Shown here piece by piece: positions 10,903-21,775 of a stretch of 64,000 nt of DNA. The position numbers were made by a program, and so were the translations under genes. Source of the stretch: Macrotrachela quadricornifera (Eukaryota > Rotifera > Eurotatoria > Philodinida > Philodinidae); contig JAJEKB010001426.1 of the NCBI GenBank assembly GCA_022393335.1, positions 1,015,752 through 1,079,751 on the forward strand, read 5' to 3'. Positions within the stretch are counted from its first letter, which is position 1. Each line of letters starts with the position of its first letter. The notes under the pieces were generated by a model, which worked only from the letters and a program-made list of their open reading frames with translations, searched no databases and was not told the DNA's origin.

Positions 10903-12578
10903 CCCTAGTGAAACATCTTGTACCCAAGATCTGTAACTATATTAAATGACAGATTTTTAAGATCTTGGTAACAGATTTTCAAAATCTGTCATTTAATATC
11001 TTGCCTTTTGTGATTAGCTTCTGCTGGTATTAAGTACAAATAATTATACCATAGAAAGCGGTAATCAAGATTCAAAAGTCTTTGACGCAATATTTTGCTT
11101 TATGATTTTTGTTTAATATGTAGAAAACGGTTATTTGAACATATAAAAGTCTGTTGATTTCTATTGATAAACATTACCCATGTAAAAAAAACAACATGAA
11201 AAATCAGATTTTAATCCATTATTCGTAGTTAATCGATTTCAATCTATTTTTCGTAGTTAATCGATTTTAATCCATTATTCGCGGTTAATCAATTTTAATC
11301 CATTATTAGCGATTAATCGATTTTAATCGGTTATTTTCATTTAATCACGTTTAATCACATTTTAAGCTGAAAATTGCTTTTACATGGATTCAATTCTATA
11401 CATCTGATTTTATTATATTTATAAATTGTGAACTTACCAATGATCTAAAATCTGGCATGTACGATAAAGTTGAAACCCCTATATAAATTATTTAACATTG
11501 AGATTGCACAATTACAAGAATCGATTAAAATCGATTTAAGTTTGAGAAATCGGTTAAAATCGATTAATTAGTCTCATTTAATCAAATAAAATACATTATA
11601 TATAAGAAATCGATTAAAACCTATTACTTAATATATTTTAATCCATTAAAACCTATTACTTCGTATAATTTAATTCGTTAAAATCTATTATATTTCAGAA
11701 ATCCATTAAAATCTGTCACTTAGTATGATTTAATCGATTATAATCGGATTATTAGTCTTTTTTTTTACATGGGTAGTAACAAGAAAAATGCAATAATTAA
11801 AAAAAGATTTTATTTACACAAATGGTTGTATAAATATAAAAAATATAACAAATTTACATAAACTAGGTGGAAAAATTCACAAGTTTTAATTACAAAAAAA
11901 TGACAAAAATAGTTAGTTAATTATCATCAGTCAAATTTAGTTTGATTATAATTTAAATCTGGCTGATCAAGATAGTTCACGTAATGAAGTTTTAATTATT
12001 CACAAATTGTCTAAATTTATAAAATTTCTATTTCAGAACATAAAGTCTCTACACTATATCAGCACTCGTTTTAGAAAGTGTATTGAACAAAAAAAGTCAT
12101 TTTATCATAAGACTATTAACATTAATATCTAAAACACAAATTATATTATTCTATATTTTACATCAAAACTTTTATTTTGAAAGATGAAGATCTGAACAAC
12201 ACCTTTTCTTTCAGGAACTTGTAATTAGTCGAGACCCTTTTCTTCGAAAAGATCGATCAACATTCGTAAGCATAAAATAAAATAAATTTTTAAAAAAATC
12301 AAGTTTAAACAGTTTGGATTATTGCTTTTCTCTTTATTCTTTAAAACTTTAATTTCATTGGTTGCCATGAGCCTTCATCAATATAATCCTCTTCCAAATC
12401 TTCTATGTTAGAATATCAACAAATCGAAATTCTAGAATATAGTATATAAATAATTGAACAATTTTGGTTTACAAAAACAAACTAATGATGTCGCTATTGT
12501 TGTACTTAAGATCTTGATAAGATCTTGCTTACTGATCCCAAGATTTCAAGATCTTGCTTACAAGATGTTGCACTAGGG
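10903..12578. mobile_element. Outer TIR element, about 1.68 kb
   Basis: The left end CCCTAGTGAAACATCTTGTA and the inverse of the right end, CCCTAGTGCAACATCTTGTA, differ at one base in 20, and similarity continues into CAAGATCT-rich sequence. TA occurs beside both ends (10901-10902; 12580-12581). The subterminal part carries an inner hairpin (AAATGACAGATTTT and its complement, about 10945-11000). There is no transposase frame, so it is non-autonomous. A second element (11177-11772) lies inside. The sequence just outside each end (ACTAGCAGTA left, AGTACCTAGCGTTGC right) resembles the start of the dispersed family at 48185, so this element may have landed in a copy of that family. Confidence 0.6.
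11177..11772. mobile_element. Nested TIR element built from 28-bp repeats
   Basis: The ends are CCCATGTAAAAAAA (left) and its inverse TTTTTTACATGGG (right), with TA directly outside each, which fits a Tc1/mariner-type TA duplication. The left half is about five head-to-tail copies of a 28-bp unit with core TTAATCGATTTTAATC. The right half carries the same core in the opposite orientation (AATCGATTAAAATC) at looser spacing, so the element is a large imperfect palindrome. It is non-coding and sits inside the element 10903-12578, so it is the younger of the two. Confidence 0.65.
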
Positions 12579-13659
12579 ATAGTACCTAGCGTTGCTCAGG
12601 AAACCTCTCTCTCAATTGAAAAATGAAAAAATGGTCATTAAAATGTATCCTGACCTATGAATAAATCATTTTGACCATTTAATAAGAAAAATTTCTATTT
12701 TTTTAAACCTTGAATTAATTTAAGATTATACTGAGTTTTGAACAATTATTAAGAGACGGTCCATGACAAGATCGAGCATTTTCATAGTAGGACATCATAT
12801 AAAAAGTTCTGATCAGCCGTTTTAAGGTTCGAAAATGAAAGAACATCTTTAAAAAAACCTTTAATTCCTAAATTTTAGCCTTCTGTATGCGACTTTTGAG
12901 TAACTATGAAAACAATATCGAAAAGGTCCTCAGGTTGTGCTTTTTTTGTTATTAGTATGTGATCGTTTTTTTCGTAAAAGTTAATTGAAACCTATTGAAT
13001 TTGACATCAGAAGATAGAACAAATTTTGCTCTATAAAACTGCATGTTTAGATTTCATTTTAAATGTGTCTATGGGGTCTCAATTTTCAAAAACGACCCAA
13101 AAAATACATAATAATTTTGAACATTGTGGGGTGTGTTTTAGCACTTTGACGAAAAAAAAATACCCAAGAAGGTTTGGGCCTAACGTAATTTCTTTTGGAT
13201 TCCATAGAGTGGAAAAAACTGAACAAGACGCACGTAAAGAAGTGTGCAAAAAATTTGCGCGTAGCACCTTTATTTTGTCTAAAAGATAACAAAACATCAC
13301 TCTTATACAACATCTCTTTACGATATTTCCAATATTTCTCAGTCAAATGAAAATATTATTGTGGTTTTTATGTCCAAGCTGATGGGTAAGCAAAGTAGAA
13401 CATATAGAATCCTAATTTATTGTGTCAGTCAGAGGGACGACTCAATAATATATTATACGTATAGATGATCTAGTCAATATTTTTTATGAATTTGCTGTAC
13501 TCACTATTCAATATTATACAGTACCTTTTAGACTGAATATTCGAATTGTACGTTATGTTACTTTATAAAAAACATTGTTGATACTCTCTATTTTGTTTTA
13601 TTTCATGTTTTAAAAGTGAAGCACTAGTGCAATGTTCGTATTTTGACAAAGAATAATAT
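12579..13659. other. Non-coding, repeat-derived
   Basis: Begins with AGTACCTAGCGTTGCTCAGG, the same start as the dispersed family at 48185. Overlapping frames on both strands at 13026-13346 (up to about 87 codons) have no recognisable domain. I see no supported gene. Confidence 0.4.
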
Positions 13660-15230
13660 GTTTTTATTGTCCCTTTTTACGTGGAAACCTAGTTGACTTT
13701 CTTGTGCGTGATAAATTTTCGCTTTCAAGTGACGATAACGCTTGTTTTGACGTAGTCGTAGCCGCTGCAAAGTTATTTTCCACCATATCATCTTTCTTAA
13801 CTATGGATCGAATATCAGCAAGCTGAGCCACTAAATCGATGGCGAGCTGTTGTTGAAACGCTTCCTCATCAATATCATATTGGTCAGGGTTTACAAGATT
13901 ATCGTCTTTGAAATTAGATGAGTTTGGATTATTTACTTTGTGTTTGCTTGCCTTTTATCGCGCGAAAAATGATCGAACTGACCCTACTTTAACAAGCTCA
14001 GAAAGATCAAAAAGATAAAGTCCTGTCTCTGGATCTTTACTGTATTTCATTTCATCAATCATTGCCTCCGGTTGCGATCGTATTTCATGTAGCTGACTAT
14101 CGTCAAGTTTTTTCTTTAGAAATTGCTTTACTTTGGGAGATATTTTCTGCAGTTTTCGAGTTAATGAAAGAGCCCATCCTTCGCTCAATGTTGGTGTATG
14201 ATTGTAGTCGTTTCGATTGAAATTAATTCTCTCTAATTCAAGAGATAAGAGCTCTTGATTGTCAGCAGCGTCTATTTTGGTTTTATAAGTAATTATTGCA
14301 ATATCTTTCGTTGATAAGTTTTCGACTCGTTCAATATGATAACCATTAACTATATGTCGAAGAAGATTACCATACTTTAGGAAGCAACAAATACATCCTT
14401 CATAGTTGCAAAAAAATTCAAAAGAATTTTCGAGTGGATTTGGTTCCAGAAAAGAATTAATACAAACGAGAGGGTTAATCTTCAGCGAAATTAGCGTACC
14501 AATGCCTACGTCCCAAGCATGATATGAACGAATAGCAGTTGATTCATAGATAAAATTATATAGTTTAGTTCTATCGTTAATTTTATCTTTACTCTTCGAA
14601 CAAGTAGGCGCCAGTTAACATTCAAATACATGTACATTTTCCACACTATTGTAAGAAGTGCATGCTGCTACAAATTGAGCAGCTGTTGAAACATCATGTC
14701 CTTCATTTAAATAACGACGGATATGTAACTTTAAAACAGCAGCATATCTATCTGATGGACCTGTTTTTAGATAAAAAAATAATAGGTAGGGCACATAAGA
14801 TAAAACTTACCTTTTCCACCTTGTGGATTTGAAAAGTCAAAATGTCTAACTGTAATGCCAGTGTTTTCGGAGAGGTGAGACAAACTCAGAATAGTCTATG
14901 CCGAATGGTAACACCCAGCATTATCTGATCTTATGCAAGCACTTTCAATCATCGGTTTATGCGTTTTTACTTACACAAGAATGTCATGCAGAATAGATAA
15001 TACTGTATCACTATTTTGCACCACTTGATCAAATACATGAACAAATACCGTATGATCAAGAACAGTCATTTTCATCATTTGTTTTTTTTGCTCGTCAATC
15101 TCTTCTTCATCACTATTGTTTGATGACTCATCGTCATCATCAGTACCTGGTTTTGTTGACACAACCGTAATGTGCCAGCTAATTCCTTTTTTACCGTCTC
15201 GATATTGAAGAGTATTCCACTTGTAGGAGA
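13660..15230 (-). pseudogene. Decayed transposase-like gene (RNase H-like core, zinc finger)
   Basis: One minus-strand reading frame can be followed from about 15230 to 13663 across four in-frame stops (14971-14973, 14896-14898, 14615-14617, 13955-13957) and one intron-like gap near 14763-14811 (donor GTAAGT, acceptor CTAAAAACAG). In order it shows a KKGISWHITV segment, an acidic stretch, IRSDNAGCYHS (resembling the second acidic motif of RNase H-fold transposases), DFSNPQGGKG, a Cys2-His2 finger (C-x4-C-x12-H-x5-H, around CNYEGCICC), and a C-terminal block with DPETGLYLF and VRSFFAR. I recall this order from multicopy proteins of cnidarians, molluscs and rotifers. That it is transposon-derived is inference. 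The stops make it a pseudogene. Confidence 0.6.
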
Positions 15231-16253
15231 ATCAAGAATAATAACTATTGCCCAGTTGATTCTTCTTCAATTTTGAATGATATTCTAGTTGAAACTAATT
15301 ATATAATTGTGTTTCAGATTTTACGAGAACAAATATTGGCTATAAGTTTCAATTACAGACTTCATCTACTTAACTTATATGAACAATATAAAAATATATT
15401 TTTATCTCTTAGATATTTCTTTCTTCATTTTTTATGTTTGGTACTTCACTCATTGGCAACCAAAATTGTACCTTCATTGATCTAGCTGTGTTTCATCATA
15501 GAGTAATATATATCTAATAAATGATAGAAAGGAATTATTCATATCATAGTTGTTCAGAGAATACGAATCTGTAGGACCTCTCAGCAATACACATTTACTA
15601 ACAACACTATTTTAAAAATTCTATTGAAATAATAAACATAATGTTGATAAATATGTCAAACGCATCATCAATCAGTATTGTCTCTTTATTATCTCTATAT
15701 AAATATTGTGACATTTATGTATAAGAAAAACTAATTTTATAAGCTAATCTGTTATTCTAGTTGTCTTAGATATATATCAACTCCCATATGACGAGTGGTA
15801 TAACTTACTTCACTTTTGAATACATCTCTCAAATTCAAGTCTCAATACTGAATTTATTTTCTGATCGGTTCGATTGTTTCATTAAATTCTTCCACTCCGA
15901 ATTTGTTCGGTCAGATATCCAAAGCTACTCGAGATGGTTTCTTAAAATATCATTACCGTTACGTCAGCCTTCATTCACTTCGTTTGTTTGTTCTTTGATT
16001 TATTACATTGATAATAAAAGATATTTACTAGGAAGCATTTTTTCAAATAATAAATATTTCCTATTATTGTTGTTTTGAATAAAAGAAAACTCATAGTCAC
16101 AAGTGGTGTTTTATTGCTGATGATGATCGTACTATTAAAGATGAAAAGTTCCAGTATATGGAAAATTAAATAGCATTGCTATTATTTATTATATAATAAG
16201 ATCTAAAGTTAGTAGTAACATATAAAAAAAATTTTAATGGTTTTTTCTAGTTA
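15231..16253. other. Intergenic, nothing recognised
   Basis: Short plus-strand frames of 70 and 96 codons (15273-15485, 15788-16078) are AT-driven and hydrophobic and show no domain. No other feature is seen. Confidence 0.45.
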
Positions 16254-18553
16254 TTAAACAGTTTGTCCCATAACTAATGCTCTTTCCATCGCATCTATAC
16301 TTTTCTTCAAATTATCACGTTTTTGTTGTTGATTGAATGGTTCACGCATCCATTCAAACAAAATAGCGGATGTAAATGCTGAACTCAGTTTTGCGTCGAG
16401 CACAAGAGCACATCGAGTGATAAACCAATAATGACAAAGTTGGGAGACCTGATCAACAATACGTTGTTTAACTACACGACAATAAACTAACACTGCTATT
16501 TGAATATCTAATACAGCTTGCTGTTCATTTGAAAGACCACGTACATCTACGATGAATTCATTGATAGTAAATGTCGAAGGAACTTTCGCATCTTTATCTA
16601 ACAAAGAAACCCGACGATCGACACGCATACATTTTATTGATAGAAATAAAACTTACTCAATTTAACACTATCATTATATTCTTGATATTTTTGCTTGATT
16701 TTGTTCACTGTATCCATGTAATAAGGATTGAGTGTAAATATACGTTGTTCAATTTCAAGCGTCTTTGTTATATCATTACGACATTGTACTTCACTTTCAT
16801 CAATAGCACGTAGAATTATATCAGTTAATTTATGTATTATTTGATCTTTATAACTTGTCTCTTCAGCAAAAACTTGGTTTAATATTTTAATCAATACTTG
16901 TTTCAAATATTCCATATACGATTCAATTAGATCCTCACATGGTTTTCGCAATTTATTTTGTTCAGTACGATAAAGTCGTTCAATGATACTAAATGATGGA
17001 AAATTAGGTAAAGCAACACCAGCATTTTCTTCAAGTAATTGTAATACGAGTTTATAATATCCTGACGAAAAGAAATTTGTGAAAGAATTAGAAAGTTTGT
17101 CTCTACATTCTTTTTGTCGATTGTACAGTTGAAAGGCAATCCGTTCATCGAATCGATCATTACATATTTGTGTAAGAGTAGTTGCTCGTGATAAATCAGT
17201 TGTTGCAGTGACTGGCGCCTCAAGTTTTAATTGCATCTCATTGTCATATACTCCATGAACACGTGCATTAATAATTTCACGATAAGTTTTAATTAAATCT
17301 GTATACAATGACCAACAATCCATTTCAGAAGTAATCGGTGGTGGCATTTGTTTTAATTCAGATTTCTTTGATTTTATTTCCTTTTTAAGTTCATCTATTA
17401 TTGATGGAAGAGTTGAACGAATACGTTCTTGTTGAATTAAAGCAAGTCGTTTAACTAATTGTTCACTGCCAAGATATCGCTGCGGAACATCTTTAAAAGC
17501 TTTATTGGAACGAAAAAATTCTTGTTCTCGTCGTCGCATTTCATCAAATGGAATATTTTGATCTATTTCTTCCTGTGTACGATTAAGGACAGCTACGCAA
17601 CCAAGTTTTAATACCATTGATCCTGGACCAATACCCTGAAGTTTTTCACCAATACCTTTGTCAAATTTATCAATTTTTGATACAGCAATTAATTGTCGGT
17701 CACCTTTCAATATAGATAATAATTTAACAATTAGAAATAAGATATACATTCTTACACTGTGGATCATTCTTTTTTGCAAGTTGAATCGATTCAGAAGTTG
17801 TAAAATCAACAGATGAAGGAATCACATGCAAAACAATAGCTGTCTGCGGTTTGATATAATGTTCAATGAGTTCAATTATATCTTTATAAATAGTTTTTGA
17901 CTGTCCATCAACTGGATTACGAGTAATACCTATAAAAATGGGAAGAAAATATAGTTTAATAATTAATTCATCTTATCATACTGTGCTTGCTGACCTGGTA
18001 AATCAATTAATGTCAAATCTGTTTGGATATCGTGCTTATATACAGTCAAGTAAATAGGCTTCGATGAAACGTTAAGATTTGCACCTGCCAATCGCACTGT
18101 ACAATCTGTTACCTTGCTCATGATCTCGGAAAAGTTGTTGATTCTGATCTCAGGTACACCTTCACATCGAATAGTAGCATAGTCTTGTTGATCCAATGGA
18201 ATATTTTTCATGCGTAACTCAAGTGGGCATCGAGTGCAAATATTTTGTGCTCGTGGTAATTGAACTCCACTTAATGCTTCGAGAACAGACGATTTACCAA
18301 CCTTAGAATGTGTCAAAGATGAGATCGATATTAGTGATCATAATATAATTATACTAACTGATTGATCGCCAACAACAACAATATGAGGAAGAGAAATTTT
18401 CTCATGATGTAATATTTCTCTCATGTCATCAACAATCTTGAGAAGACGACGTGATTCTGCGGTATTTAGTTCGTCAGTAAGCATCTTTAAACCGATATTG
18501 TGTGCACGTTTATGATTTGTCAGAAGTGATTCTTTTATTTTTATCATAAACAT
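16254..18553 (-). CDS. Dynamin/Mx-like large GTPase, five exons
   Basis: Five exons join in frame: 18553-18359, 18301-17995, 17929-17756, 17703-16657 and 16597-16254 (2067 nt, 688 residues); the four introns are 53-65 nt, each with GT and AG ends. The G1 loop GDQSVGKSS spans intron 1. LEALSGVQLPRA and the G2 Thr in ICTRCPLEL follow. G3 is DLPG, split by intron 2 before ITRNPVDGQS. G4 is SKID (usually TKxD). The long fourth exon is the helical stalk, and the last exon is a GTPase effector domain starting LNKDAKVPSTFTINEF. There is no PH or proline-rich domain, so the layout matches Mx/dynamin-like proteins. The family self-assembles on membranes or ribonucleoproteins; whether this one is antiviral is unknown. 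An acceptor-like TTCTTATAG lies 24 nt before the start codon. Confidence 0.88.
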
Positions 18554-21253
18554 CAAATATTTTTACTTTGTCGTCTGCTATAAGAACAGAACATGTGTAT
18601 TTATATGATTTTTCTTTGTTTTCATTGCTTTCAAATATTTATTTTTGATTAAGTTGTGCAACTATTTGTTTTGCTTGTCTCAAGTGTATTGCTTTTGCTG
18701 TACACTTCATACAAAATATATGCATAGAATGCACATCATAGTATATGTCGTTAAGGTGATCGTCTGTCTACGAACAATGATAAGAAAAACAAGAATTTGA
18801 TTTAAAAAAAATTTAAAAAAATTGAATTATTGTTGGACTAAATCAACAATTGAATATATTAAACAGAATACATCATATTTTTTTTGAATATAATGACTGT
18901 GACTGTCTTCCAAATACATAATATTCACTGTTGAGTCTCATTGTATCATCTAGAGGAATACAATTATTGTGATGTAACACATCTTTAACACATTCTCGGT
19001 AATTTGATATTCATAGAAAATAGGTTTAATATATTCACTTGTATACGTATCTACTCTTGATGATGCATTTACTGATATTTTCAGTCTCTGTAGCCATTCG
19101 CTTTCTCTTTTTCGTATTTCTATTATGACATAAACAGTTCTCTTTCTTATATGAGCCATACAATACAAAGAAGAATATACAGAAACGAGATTTCTTTTCT
19201 CGCATATGTATCAACACATACTAAAGCTTTATGTTGATTTGTATATCGTCTGAATAAATCGATGTAAAAAATAGCAGTAACTGTGTAGCCTTCTGTTCAA
19301 CAAAAAATGAAACAAAAGTGTTTTTCTACTAAGTTTCTTATTACAATACAATGGAGACCATCAGTGGATCCCATCGCCTCGAATGTGTTAAACTCATATT
19401 TGATATTTCAAATAGTCAACTGTAAAAGTATAAAAAAAACGAACAATTTTCTCTTGTCATGGCCATTTGTCATGATACACGCTTTTTCTCTCTCATGTTT
19501 ATTGTTTTCATTCGCCCTCCTCTCACATTTGTCGTTGTTCACTCTCTGATTTTGAGTAGGAGAGAGCATGTTGGAGCGCGATGTATGTATGAAAGAAGGC
19601 GTTAAAAGCAATGGATATATGTTGCTTCGTTCTTGTGTGTTTACATTCTTTTTATTTAAAATTGTGTTTGGTTATGGAATAAAGTTCTCATTGTTTACAT
19701 CTCTCTGAATGAATTCTTTTTAAGAAATGAATTTCAAACTTGCCGACTTGTCTTTAATAGTCTAATCAATGAGATAGAATATATGACTGATTTCAAAAAT
19801 AGTGAGTCATATAAGAACAACATTAATTATACCGACAATTTTAGCAAATCATTTCCATTTATAGCACGGAAGAGATGCTGAATCATCTTCTACAAAAAAT
19901 ACCAAATTTTGATAAACTGTTATTTTCCAATGATTATAGAAACCTCTTATGCAATTAATATTTCATATGATCGAAAATTTTTAAACCAAGTTCGTCATAA
20001 ACTCAATTCATGAACAAGATTGAAAGACCTGTAAAGACAAGATATCCAATGCCGATTATGAGACAAAAGCCAAGTATTATCTTATATCGATATAGAAAAG
20101 TCTAAATTTCAAAGAAAAATACACATGTATATTTAAATTATATTTTTGCAAGTTTTCTTATAAGTATTGAGTGATATAATATTACCTTTATTTTGATCGA
20201 TTTTTTTCTCCAATAGAGTTGTTAACAATATCATCTCTTTTCTAATGAACATGTAAGGCAAACATACCTTCATTAATTATAAAAAAACATTAATCGGTTT
20301 ATCCACATTTTGAATGAAAACTGCAGTTGCTTGTGCAGCAAAGTATATTTTTTAAAGAGTATCAAACATCATCATAAACAATAAAAGACAATTTTTTAAT
20401 TGATTTTTATTTAATGAATAATCGATAATGAAAAATCAGTAGATTGGCCATGGAAAAATGAATACAACACTGAAATAATCCGATGATGATTGAAATCTAC
20501 ATTTTTCTTAAATCAATTCAATATTCAATGTATCTTAACATAAAAATTCTTACAACAATTTATTAAAAGTTAATCATTGTCGTTATTTTGCTAAAAAGTT
20601 TTATCTGTATATGCGTCAATACCTTTTCCAATGGCATTGATTAATTTTCTTAGTTTTGTTCAGTGGTATTAACTTTGACTTCATTGTTCGACAGATGTCC
20701 TCATGGTTATTTTACTAAATCTCATACTTTAAGTGAGATTAGATCAACTGAAAATGAATACAAATAAAGAACGTATAGTAACTCTCTATATTAAATAAAT
20801 ATTAATTTTCTTTTTTGATATAATCTCAATTTTATTTATGATTTAAAATATATTCGTTAGAATTTAAATTTATTTTTACTCTTCTGATTCGTATATAAAA
20901 TCAGATTTATATTCATCATTTGTAAGTTACTATTCATTTTTGGAATAGTTATTTCTACTTTATCAATAACTAAAAATCGCTTACATTTAGTGCTTTCTGA
21001 AAAATTAATGTAGTGAGAGAATATATTTTGTAATTCAAGTATAATTTTGATAACAACATTACTTACACAAAGAAAAGATAAGATTCATGCCCTCATTTCA
21101 TTTGTAATAACAAATTCGAAAGAAAAACAAGCATTTTTACGACATCTCCTTTATATTTATCGAAGATTTTTTTCACTATCAAGAGTGACAAATATTTAAT
21201 ATTAACATAATACAAGTGAATTCATATTTATTAAAATATAACTATAATTAATT
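18554..21253. other. Long intergenic stretch, nothing recognised
   Basis: 2.7 kb of AT-rich DNA between divergent genes. Short frames at 18950-19217 and 19307-19611 overlap on opposite strands and have no domain. It presumably contains promoters for the GTPase (leftward) and the acetyltransferase (rightward), but no specific site can be assigned. Confidence 0.45.
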
Positions 21254-21775
21254 ATGTTAACAATTCGTCCAAGTCGTAATGAAGATATTTCTGCTATCAC
21301 TGATATTTACAGTTACTATGTATTACATACTACATACACATTTGAACTAATTCCACCTACTATTGAAGAAATGGCAAGTCGACGAGCAAATATTCTTAGT
21401 AAACATTTACCATATCTTGTTGCAGAACAATCAGGTTTGGTTATTGGTTATGCTTATTGTAATTGGTTTAGACCATATGCTACATATCGCTTTTCAGTTG
21501 AAGTATCGATTTTTCTTGATCATAATGTACGTGGTAAAGGATTTGGTCGCCAATTATTAAATGCATTAATGCATGAAGCTGAATTAGGTGGTGTTCGAAA
21601 AATGCTATCCGTTATTGGTGATTCAACAAATGAAAGATCTATCAATTTACATCAGTCTGTTGGATTTTCACACGTTGGTACGTTTAAATCCTGTGGATGG
21701 AAGTTCAATCGTTGGCTTGATATGATATTGATGGAAAAGAGTATAGGTGAAGGTGATACTACTCCTCCTGAATAA
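21254..21775 (+). CDS. GNAT N-acetyltransferase, phosphinothricin-acetyltransferase type
   Basis: A 173-residue intronless acetyltransferase of the PAT/Bar group of the GNAT superfamily, which transfers acetyl from acetyl-CoA to the amino group of small molecules such as phosphinothricin or methionine sulfoximine. Visible landmarks are the N-terminal IRPSRNEDISAITDIYSYYV, TFE at 29-31, LPYLVAE at 52-58, YRFSVEVSIFL around 78-88, the acetyl-CoA pyrophosphate loop R93-G-K-G-F-G98, the block VIGDSTNERSINLHQSVGF at 120-138, and the C-terminal KFNRWLDMILM. Length is normal for the bacterial enzymes. The family is overwhelmingly bacterial and fungal, so horizontal acquisition is a reasonable inference; the base composition matches the host. 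It stands alone, more than 2 kb from any neighbour. The natural substrate is unknown. Confidence 0.88.
   Translation: MLTIRPSRNEDISAITDIYSYYVLHTTYTFELIPPTIEEMASRRANILSKHLPYLVAEQSGLVIGYAYCNWFRPYATYRFSVEVSIFLDHNVRGKGFGRQLLNALMHEAELGGVRKMLSVIGDSTNERSINLHQSVGFSHVGTFKSCGWKFNRWLDMILMEKSIGEGDTTPPE

Noticed and set aside
13026..13346. Overlapping frames of 73-87 codons on both strands
   Set aside because: Overlap on opposite strands, no recognisable domain, repeat-like surroundings.
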